A stretch of DNA of 64,000 nt, taken from positions 2,418,001-2,482,000 of the forward strand of contig CP051152.1 in NCBI GenBank assembly GCA_003970805.2. Reading direction: 5' to 3'. This document shows, one piece after another, positions 36,120 through 44,409 of this stretch. The translations under genes were made by a program, and so were the position numbers. The stretch comes from Undibacterium piscinae. GTDB lineage: Bacteria; Pseudomonadota; Gammaproteobacteria; Burkholderiales; Burkholderiaceae_D. Every line of letters starts with the position of its first letter. Position 1 is the stretch's first letter. The notes under the pieces are model-generated. The model worked only from the letters and a program-made list of their open reading frames with translations. It was not told the DNA's origin and did no database searches.

Positions 36120-37646
36120 TCAATGTTCGCGCAAGGCGCGCCGGTACTGTATGGCTTCCGCCACATGGGGCTGGGCAATTTGGACTGCGCCTGCCAAATC
36201 GGCTATCGTACGTGCCACTTTCAATACCCTATGGTAAGCGCGCGCTGACCAGTTTAGCTTGAGCATGGCATTACGCAATAACTGTCCGGCAGTGCTATCT
36301 GGCTGGCAATAGAGATCGATTTCCGCGGTCGACAGCAGGTTATTCGCTTTCGTCTGACGATGTAACTGGCGCTCAAACGCTTGCTCGACACGCTGGTGAA
36401 TACTGGCACTGGGTTCGCCAGTGGCCTGTTTGAGTAAATCCTCATGCGCCAATGCCCCTACCTGAATTTGCATGTCTATGCGATCAAGCAGAGGGCCGGA
36501 AATTTTATTCTGATAGCGCGCGATCAGATCGGGTGTGCAGCGGCATTTACCGTTGCTATGGCCAAGGTATCCGCACGGGCAGGGATTCATTGCTGCAATC
36601 AGCTGAAATCTGGCCGGGAAATCGGCTTGTTTGGCAGCCCGGGAAATCGTGATGTTTCCCGATTCCAAGGGTTCGCGCAGAACCTCAAGCACCTTGCGGT
36701 CGAACTCGGGCAATTCGTCGAGGAATAATACTCCGCGATGGGCCAGTGAGATTTCTCCGGGACGCGGGGTGCCACCGCCGCCAACCAGGGCAACCGCGGA
36801 GGCCGTATGATGCGGTGCCCGGTATGGGCGGATTTTCCATTTGTCGATAGAAAAGCCACCGGTCAGCGATTGCACTGCGGCCGATTCCAGTGCTTCCTGA
36901 TTGGTCATGTCCGGCAAAATTCCCGGGAAACGTGCTGCCAGCATCGATTTTCCGGTGCCGGGCGGTCCCACCATCAAAACGCTATGTGAACCGGCCGCCG
37001 CCACTTCCAGCGCTCGTTTTGCCTGTAACTGGCCTTTCACTTCGGCGAAGTCCGGGTAGTCGCGACGCACTGTCTTGGCATGGTTGATGTGCCGCTGTAG
37101 CTTTGATTCTTGGTCGTTAGCCGCGAAGTGGGTGCATACTCGTAGTAGCGAATCAGCGGGGTAAATCATGGCATCGGTGGCGAGCGCCGCTTCATCCGCA
37201 TTCGCCCGCGGCAGGATAAAGGATGCTTGTTTTTTTGCAGATTTTTCTGCGCTTCGGCATATCGCAAAAGTCATCGCCAGCGCCCCGCGTATGGGGCGTA
37301 ATTCGCCCGATAAGGAGAGTTCACCGGCAAATTCGTACTGGTCCAGCGTATCGGCAGGAATTTGCCCGGAGGCCGCCAAGATCCCGAGTGCGATCGGCAA
37401 ATCAAAGCGTCCGGATTCTTTAGGTAAATCTGCCGGTGCCAGATTTACCGTAATGCGTTGCGCCGGAAAATCAAAGCGTGCATTCTGTAATGCCGCCCTG
37501 ACCCGGTCTTTGGATTCCTTGACTTCGGTTTCTGGTAAACCGACGATGGTAAAACTAGGGAGACCGTTGGCTAAATGAACCTCAACGGTCACCTCTGGCG
37601 CGTCCATGCCATTGAGGGCGCGGCTTTTTAAAACGGCCAGTGCCAT
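36120..37646 (-). CDS. comM: YifB/ComM-family Mg-chelatase-like AAA+ ATPase
   Basis: A 508-residue ComM helicase, which in natural transformation extends branch migration of incoming DNA. An N-terminal Lon-protease-like domain (MALAVLKSRALNGMDAPEVTVEVHLANGLPSF) precedes the AAA+ core with Walker A GPPGTGKSML near residue 225 and Walker B VLFLDELPEF; the cysteine-containing MNPCPCGYLGHSNGKCRC segment is conserved. The C-terminal Mg-chelatase domain ends ALREH. It lies 33 bases behind ubiK on the same strand, a common pair in Burkholderiales. Confidence 0.93.
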   Translation of the reverse strand: MALAVLKSRALNGMDAPEVTVEVHLANGLPSFTIVGLPETEVKESKDRVRAALQNARFDFPAQRITVNLAPADLPKESGRFDLPIALGILAASGQIPADTLDQYEFAGELSLSGELRPIRGALAMTFAICRSAEKSAKKQASFILPRANADEAALATDAMIYPADSLLRVCTHFAANDQESKLQRHINHAKTVRRDYPDFAEVKGQLQAKRALEVAAAGSHSVLMVGPPGTGKSMLAARFPGILPDMTNQEALESAAVQSLTGGFSIDKWKIRPYRAPHHTASAVALVGGGGTPRPGEISLAHRGVLFLDELPEFDRKVLEVLREPLESGNITISRAAKQADFPARFQLIAAMNPCPCGYLGHSNGKCRCTPDLIARYQNKISGPLLDRIDMQIQVGALAHEDLLKQATGEPSASIHQRVEQAFERQLHRQTKANNLLSTAEIDLYCQPDSTAGQLLRNAMLKLNWSARAYHRVLKVARTIADLAGAVQIAQPHVAEAIQYRRALREH

Positions 37647-37679
37647 GGGCGTCTCGCAGTTTAACGCAGTTTAATTGAC

Positions 37680-37910
37680 TTACTTCGCTTCCAGTTGGGC
37701 GACGCGTTCTTCCAGCGCCTCTAACTTGGCACGTGTCTTCGCCAATACTTGTGCCTGAATATCGAATTCTTCCCTGGTGACCAGATCCAGTTTAGAGAAA
37801 CCCTGGCTCATCATTGCCTTGACGTTTTTCTCTATGTCTTTGGCGGGAGAGTTTTCCAGGGCATGGTTGATTTTACTTTGTACGTCCGAAAAAAAATTCT
37901 GCTTATTCAT
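37680..37910 (-). CDS. ubiK: UbiK (BMFP) ubiquinone biosynthesis accessory factor
   Basis: A 76-residue protein that matches the UbiK/YqiC family (formerly BMFP): an N-terminal amphipathic part (NKQNFFSDVQSKINHALENSPAKDIEKNVKAMM) and a C-terminal coiled coil (VLAKTRAKLEALEERVAQLEAK) known to trimerise. UbiK helps the aerobic ubiquinone-biosynthesis complex. The C-terminal heptads are clear. It begins the minus-strand pair with comM; its promoter must lie in the region that also carries the NtrC-type sites for the divergent operon. Confidence 0.92.
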   Translation of the reverse strand: MNKQNFFSDVQSKINHALENSPAKDIEKNVKAMMSQGFSKLDLVTREEFDIQAQVLAKTRAKLEALEERVAQLEAK

Positions 37911-37953
37911 GATCTTCCTTTTTTAGTGATTATTTTTTGCCTTCACCTGCATC

Positions 37954-37970
37954 TGCACGTTCTTGGTGCA
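37954..37970. promoter_or_regulatory. NtrC-type binding site
   Basis: TGCACGTTCTTGGTGCA matches the NtrC consensus TGCACC-N5-GGTGCA at 11 of 12 defined bases. It stands about 250 bases upstream of the sigma-54 promoter of the nlmA-like/glnK/amtB operon, an acceptable enhancer distance, and 44 bases upstream of the divergent ubiK start. Confidence 0.75.
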
Positions 37971-37999
37971 AGTTGACGTAGGGAGGAAATTGAGTTGCC

Positions 38000-38038
38000 T
38001 TAAACTGGTGCTTTAAACTGGTGCGTTAAATTGGTGCG
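38000..38038. repeat. Three tandem 13-bp repeats with GGTGC half-sites
   Basis: TTAAACTGGTGCT, TTAAACTGGTGCG and TTAAATTGGTGCG follow one another without gap. Each holds a GGTGC half-site of the NtrC type. They lie between the full NtrC site and the sigma-54 promoter, so they may bind further NtrC dimers or arise from slippage of a site. Confidence 0.8.
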
Positions 38039-38201
38039 CCTATTCTTTAAGCAGTATTTTACGATCTTTTTATCTCGTTTTAAGATAACAATCATAACGC
38101 ATCATGACTGAGGATCTGACAGATTTTTATCCTAGCCTATCGAATTTTCCCTCTGGCAAAGCATATTCCATGACTACATCAAGAAGTCATGGATATAGCA
38201 C

Positions 38202-38218
38202 TTGGCACGACTCCTGCT
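38202..38218 (+). promoter_or_regulatory. Sigma-54 promoter of the nlmA-like/glnK/amtB operon
   Basis: TTGGCACGACTCCTGCT has the invariant GG (38204-38205) and GC (38216-38217) at the exact spacing of the -24/-12 elements. Transcription should start near 38229, about 75 bases before the first gene. With the NtrC-type site upstream this fits nitrogen-limited expression, as described for the orthologous operon of Herbaspirillum. Confidence 0.85.
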
Positions 38219-38303
38219 TATAGCTCATTAAGAGTAAAAAAAACAGCAAGAAAAATCGTACGAAAATCTTTTAATTTGTTATTCAACCAAAGAGGGAAGC
38301 GCA

Positions 38304-39388
<1,085 letters not shown>

Positions 39389-39408
39389 CCGGCATCCAGG
39401 GATATTCC

Positions 39409-40602
39409 ATGAAAAAATTACTCACTAATGTACTTGCGGCTGGTGCCTTGTTGTTGTCGGCTGGCCTGTTTTCTTCCGCCATGGCGGCTGATGAGGTAGC
39501 GGCATCGGTTGCCGCAGCTGCACCAGTTGCAGCTCAGGTAGCGGACGCAGCGTCTGCCGTTGTCGCTCCTGCTGCAGCGCTTCCTGCTACTGTAGAGGCC
39601 GCTGCCGCATCTGCGGTGGCCGCACCGGCAGCGGTGCCCAATAAAGGTGATACGGCGTGGATGATGGTTTCCACGTTGCTGGTGATCTTGATGACTATCC
39701 CTGGCTTGGCCTTGTTTTACGGCGGTCTGGTGCGCTCCAAGAACATGTTGTCGATATTGATGCAGGTGTTCATGATTTTCGCCGTGATTATCGTTTTGTG
39801 GTGCATTTACGGCTACTCATTGGCATTCACCGAAGGTGGCAGATTCATAGGCTCGTTTGATCGCCTGATGCTTAACGGCATCTGGGATCCGGCCAAGGCC
39901 AGTTTCAGCACCGCGGCAACGTTTAGTAAAGGTGTCGTGATTCCTGAGTTTGTGTATGTCGCGTTCCAGGCTACTTTCGCTGCCATTACCTGTGGTCTGA
40001 TCATCGGCGCTTTTGCCGAACGTGCCAAGTTCACCGCTGTTTTATTATTCGTGGTGTTGTGGTTCACTTTCAGCTACCTGCCTATCGCTCATATGGTGTG
40101 GTTCTGGACTGGTCCTGATGCGATCAAGGATGCCGCTACCCTGGCCACTGAAACGGCAAAAGCGGGCTTCCTGTTCCAAAAAGGTGCGCTCGATTTCGCC
40201 GGCGGTACTGTGGTCCACATCAATGCGGCGGTCGCTGGTCTGGTCGGTGCTTTCCTGATTGGTAAGCGCGTCGGTTACGGCAGAGAAGCGATGGCTCCTC
40301 ACTCCTTGACGATGACGATGATAGGTGCGTCGTTGTTATGGGTGGGCTGGTTTGGTTTCAATGCCGGTTCTGCGCTCGAGGCGGGTGATATCGCTGGTTT
40401 GGCTTTCATCAATACCCTGCTGGCCACCGCTGCAGCGACGGTTTCCTGGGTCTTTGGCGAGTGGATGTCTAAAGGTAAGCCTTCCATGTTGGGTGGCGCT
40501 TCCACTCCAAAACCGCTGCCAGCGCCTCTGCTTCAGCTTCCGCTAACACCGTCGCCGCCACTGTCAATGGCACCGCCATCAGCCAGAAACAAGTCGAGCT
40601 GA
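39409..40602 (+). pseudogene. amtB: Ammonium transporter AmtB, 3' end replaced
   Basis: Residues 1-365 are a normal AmtB: signal peptide, an Ala/Pro-rich exported linker of about 50 residues, then the channel with GDTAWMMVSTLLVILMTIPGLALFYGGLVRSKN, AFAERAKFTAVLLF and the HINAAVAGLVGAFLIGKR histidine region. After KGKPSMLGGAS, where the next transmembrane helices (normally GxxAGLVAITPAAG) should begin, the frame runs into STPKPLPAPLLQL... and stops. That DNA is the start of the following isomerase gene read in another frame. About 80-100 residues with the last helices and the GlnK-binding C-terminal tail are missing, so the channel should not function. Confidence 0.85.
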
Positions 40603-41345
40603 TCTTGAAACAGCAAGCCGCACAAGGTATGCCGGACAATGCGGAGTCGCGCAAGATGATCATCGACAACCTGGCGATGCAATTGCTGGTCGCGCAGGAA
40701 GCGGCGAAAAAAGGCCTGGAAAAAACGCCTGAAGTTGCCGATCAACTGGAAATGATCAAGCAATCGGTATTGGCTGATGCATTTGTGCAAGACTACATGA
40801 AGAGCAACACCGTCACCGACGAGATGCTCACTACCGAATACGAGAAAATCAAGACTCAGGCTGCCGGCAATCAATACAAGGCACGCCATATCCTGGTTGA
40901 AAAAGAAGCCGATGCCAAAGACATCATCGCCAAGCTGAACAAAGACCCGAAAGCGTTTGAAGGCTTGGCAAAAGCCAAATCCAAAGATCCTGGCTCGAAA
41001 GACAAAGGCGGCGATCTGGGCTGGTTTGACCCACGCGGCATGGTCCCTGAATTCGGTGCGGCAGTCGCCAAACTGGAAAACGGCAAGTTTACCGCTGAGC
41101 CGGTCAAATCACAGTTTGGTTACCACGTGATCATGCTGGAAGACACGCGCGCCAATCCTGTTCCTACTCTGGAACAAGTCAAGCCACGTCTGGCCCAGCA
41201 AGTGCAACAGCAAAATCTGAAGAAGATGCTGGATGATCTGAAAGCCAAGGCCAAGATAGAAATCACCGCGGCACCTGCAGTGGCTGCACCAGCGGATGCG
41301 ACAGCAGCGCCAGCGTCTGTAGCGGCAGAAACTGCCAAGAAGTAA
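40512..41345 (+). pseudogene. Parvulin-type peptidyl-prolyl isomerase, N-terminus lost
   Basis: Reading upstream in frame gives ASASANTVAATVNGTAISQKQVELILKQQAAQGMP, the usual beginning of a mature periplasmic PpiC/PrsA-like isomerase, but no start codon or signal peptide precedes it; the frame merges into the truncated amtB. The chaperone domain (about 100 residues) and the parvulin domain (YKARHILVEKEADAKDIIAKL to FGYHVIMLEDTR) are complete, followed by an Ala-rich tail. A TTG at 40605 could start a cytoplasmic version. Such proteins fold exported proteins in the periplasm, so without the signal peptide it should be non-functional. A terminator follows. Confidence 0.8.
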
Positions 41346-41385
41346 ATAAGTAAGAAAGTAACAGCGTATTCGCGGCACCCATAAG

Positions 41386-41419
41386 AAAGCCCCGTCAGAT
41401 TGCTCTGACGGGGCTTTTT
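41386..41419. terminator. Bidirectional terminator between isomerase and helicase genes
   Basis: A 12-bp perfect stem (AGCCCCGTCAGA and complement, loop TTGC) with AAA on the left and five T on the right. The helicase gene converges from the other side with its stop at 41450. Confidence 0.9.
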
Positions 41420-41449
41420 ATTTACTCAAACGCTGGTATTAAACCAATA

Positions 41450-43771
41450 TTAACCTGGCTTAAAGGTCTTGCGCGGTGGCTTGCTGCCAGCGCCATCGGC
41501 CTTGAACGGACGTTTTACGCTGTCTTTCTTGGCGTGCGGTGCCGATTTTTCCTGCACACGACGATCACCGCCCGCTTTTCTTTCGCCAAAGGCGGAAGGT
41601 GCAGCGGAGAACTTGGCAGGCTTATCGGTATTGATACTGCCTGGCGCTACCGGGCTGATCTTCAACTGACGATTCGCAACCCACACGCCTTTCAGGTGTG
41701 TCAGCACTTCCGGCGGCATGCCATCAGGCAGTTCCAGCGTCGTGTAGTCATCAAAAATAGCGATCTTACCGATATGCTTGGCTTCCAGACCGGCTTCGTT
41801 AGCAATCGCACCAACGATATTGCTCGGTGTAACGGCGTGTTCGCGGCCGACTTCTATGCGATAACTGAGCATAGGGATCTGTACTTTGCCTTTATTTTCC
41901 AAACGTTTTTTCTCAGACTTGGCCGGCGCTTCTTCTTCGCCCGGGAAACGCGTAGCACGCTCCACTACCTTGCTCAGCTTGCTCGCCGGTGCCGCAGGCG
42001 CTTTGCTGAAACTCGCGGCCGCCGGTGCGGAACCACTCGCGCCATCGGCACGGATATTCAGAGCCTGACCGGCAACGCGTACCGATTTCAGGTGCTCCAT
42101 CATGTCTTGCGGCAGACTGTCTGGCAAATCGAGTACCGTGTAGTCGTCGTAGATATCGATGCGACCGATAAACTTCGAGTCGATATTGGCTTCGTTGGCG
42201 ATTGCGCCGACGATATTGCCAGGTTTGACGCCATGCTCATGCCCTACGGCGATGCGGAAAGTGCGCATGCCAGGCTCAGCGGTACGCGGGCTATGCTCAC
42301 GACGCTGACCGCGCTCTTCGCGCTCAGGACGGTCACCACGATCAAACCTGTCGCTGCGCTCGCCACGGGCAGGGCGGTCGCCGCGCTCGGTGCGGGTATT
42401 GCGTGCCGGTTGCTCATCGCGCCAGCTATCGTCGCTCTTCACTTCACGCTTGTTTTTGTCGAGCAGCAAAGGCTCAGAGCCACGCGCCATTTTCGCCAAT
42501 GCGGCAGCGATTTCAAAAGCCGGCACATTTTTTTCGCGCTCATAATCTTCTATGATCGCCAGGAACTGTTCGAGTTCGCCTTGCGCCAGAGTCTCGGTAA
42601 TCTGATCCTTAAAGCGCGCGATACGCACGTCATTGACGGCTTGTATGGTCGGCAATTCCAATGGGGAAATTGGCTGACGGGTAGCGCGTTCAATGGCTTT
42701 CAGCAGATTTTTTTCGCGCGGGGTGATAAACAAAATCGCTTCGCCGCTACGGCCGGCACGGCCGGTACGGCCGATACGATGGGTATAGCTTTCCGGATCA
42801 TGCGGCACATCGTAGTTGACCACATGGCTGATGCGTTCCACATCCAGACCACGGGCGGCCACATCGGTAGCGACCAGGATATCGATCTTGCCGTCTTTCA
42901 GTTGCTGAATGGTGCGCTCGCGCTGCTGCTGCTGGATGTCGCCGTTAATCGCCGCTACCGAGAAGCCTCTTGCCGACAGTTTGCCGGCCAGCTCTTCGGT
43001 ACCCAACTTGGTACGGGCAAAAATGATCATGCCGTCAAAAGTTTCGGCTTCCAGAATACGTGTCAGGGCATCAAGCTTGTGCATGCCGGACACCAACCAG
43101 TAACGCTGGCGGATATTGTCGGCAGTACCGGTTTTGGCGGCAACGGTAATCTCGGCCGGCTTGTTCAGGTAAGTCTGGGCAATGCGCTTGATGGCGGACG
43201 GCATGGTGGCCGAGAACAAGGCAACCTGACGGGTTTCCGGCGTGTCTTTCAGGATGCGTTCTACGTCATCGATAAAACCCATGCGCAGCATTTCATCGGC
43301 TTCGTCCAGTACCAGCGTTTTCAGCTTGGACAAATCGAGCGAACCTTTGTCCAGATGGTCAATCACGCGACCTGGCGTACCGACTACCACATGCACGCCA
43401 CGGCGCAAGGCCGACAATTGCGGGCCGTAGCTCTGGCCGCCGTAAATCGGCAAGACGTGGAAACCAGGAATATGCTTGGCATAAGTCTGGAAAGCTTCTG
43501 CGACCTGGATTGCCAGTTCGCGCGTAGGCGCCAGCACCAAGGCTTGCGGTGCAGTTTGGCGGATATCGATACGCGACAAAATCGGCAGGGCAAACGCAGC
43601 GGTTTTACCGGTACCGGTTTGCGCCTGACCGAGCACGTCACGGTTTTCCAGCAAAACTGGAATAGTGGCCGCCTGGATAGGCGAAGGGGATTCGTAACCG
43701 ACATCTTTCAGGGCGCGGATTAGCGGCTCGCTGAGATTAAGATCGGTAAATAAGGGATTGGTTTCAGACAT
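41450..43771 (-). CDS. DEAD-box RNA helicase with two DbpA-type RNA-binding domains
   Basis: A 773-residue helicase of the DeaD/CsdA type, working in ribosome assembly and mRNA unwinding. I use the ATG at 43771 (MSETNPLFTDLNLSEP). The core is complete: Q motif, AQTGTGKT, VLDEADEML, SAT, and HRIGRTGRAGR. A charged Arg/Asp/Glu-rich linker (repeats of RGERSDRFDRGDRPERE type) follows. Two separate DbpA-like domains come next: FRIAVGHEHGVKPGNIVGAIANEA near residues 500-570 and YRIEVGREHAVTPSNIVGAIANEA near 640-710. Family members normally carry one. The basic tail ends RKTFKPG. Confidence 0.92.
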   Translation of the reverse strand: MSETNPLFTDLNLSEPLIRALKDVGYESPSPIQAATIPVLLENRDVLGQAQTGTGKTAAFALPILSRIDIRQTAPQALVLAPTRELAIQVAEAFQTYAKHIPGFHVLPIYGGQSYGPQLSALRRGVHVVVGTPGRVIDHLDKGSLDLSKLKTLVLDEADEMLRMGFIDDVERILKDTPETRQVALFSATMPSAIKRIAQTYLNKPAEITVAAKTGTADNIRQRYWLVSGMHKLDALTRILEAETFDGMIIFARTKLGTEELAGKLSARGFSVAAINGDIQQQQRERTIQQLKDGKIDILVATDVAARGLDVERISHVVNYDVPHDPESYTHRIGRTGRAGRSGEAILFITPREKNLLKAIERATRQPISPLELPTIQAVNDVRIARFKDQITETLAQGELEQFLAIIEDYEREKNVPAFEIAAALAKMARGSEPLLLDKNKREVKSDDSWRDEQPARNTRTERGDRPARGERSDRFDRGDRPEREERGQRREHSPRTAEPGMRTFRIAVGHEHGVKPGNIVGAIANEANIDSKFIGRIDIYDDYTVLDLPDSLPQDMMEHLKSVRVAGQALNIRADGASGSAPAAASFSKAPAAPASKLSKVVERATRFPGEEEAPAKSEKKRLENKGKVQIPMLSYRIEVGREHAVTPSNIVGAIANEAGLEAKHIGKIAIFDDYTTLELPDGMPPEVLTHLKGVWVANRQLKISPVAPGSINTDKPAKFSAAPSAFGERKAGGDRRVQEKSAPHAKKDSVKRPFKADGAGSKPPRKTFKPG

Positions 43772-43983
43772 GGCGACACTCACAGATTCGCTCAAATCGC
43801 AGGATGCGACAGGATATATAGCGCGTAGTTTACACTCACATAGGAAATATAGGGAGTGAAATGCGCTTTTAAGGGCATTTTTAAGGGCGTTTTGCGATCT
43901 TGGCTATACAATGGCAGCTTGAATCGGCGCTCCCTGAAAACTTTTCCGAGCGTCACGAACCTATGCATTAAGAAAAGAATAAG

Positions 43984-44349
43984 ATGAATAAAGCCGAAGC
44001 CATACAAATCGCCAATGAATCGATGCGTAGCAATCTCCTCAACGACAGCAATACCCAGTTTTCAAATGTGGTGCGCTATGTCAATGACGAAGGTTGGTGG
44101 TTAAATATTCCGCTGGCAAACTTCCGGAAAGACAATCATTTCTTGATTTGCAGCGAAAAAGCAAAGATCATCCGCCATCTGACGATAAAAGCGAACAACA
44201 TTCTCAGCCCTGCGACTAAATTCCGGGTCAAGGATGGGATTGCCGATATCTTTATTTCAGCCGCCAATCCGAAAAAACTGGTCGATGTGCTGCAAGGCGG
44301 CAGCAAATACAGCTTTCATAAGCATCTGGTCGACGAACATCGCTTTTAA
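43984..44349 (+). CDS. Hypothetical protein, 121 residues
   Basis: I do not recognise this protein. It has no signal peptide or membrane segment. Residues 1-65 look helical then beta (MNKAEAIQIANESMRSN...VRYVNDEGWWLNIPLANF), with a Trp-Trp pair in the middle, and the end is basic (GGSKYSFHKHLVDEHRF). Codon use resembles its neighbours. The ATG at 43984 is preceded by AAGAAAAGAATAAG, a plausible weak ribosome-binding site. It stands alone between the helicase (divergent) and the sensor kinase (convergent). Confidence 0.65.
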   Translation: MNKAEAIQIANESMRSNLLNDSNTQFSNVVRYVNDEGWWLNIPLANFRKDNHFLICSEKAKIIRHLTIKANNILSPATKFRVKDGIADIFISAANPKKLVDVLQGGSKYSFHKHLVDEHRF

Positions 44350-44409
44350 TACGGCTTGATGCCAGCATCAGCTACCATCGGCTACCATCACGATGTTCCA
44401 TGCAAGGGT

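Noticed and set aside
41534..43723. A 729-codon open frame on the plus strand antisense to the helicase gene
   Set aside because: It is a shadow of a GC-rich coding sequence; its translation has no domain or signal pattern, while the minus strand gives a complete helicase.
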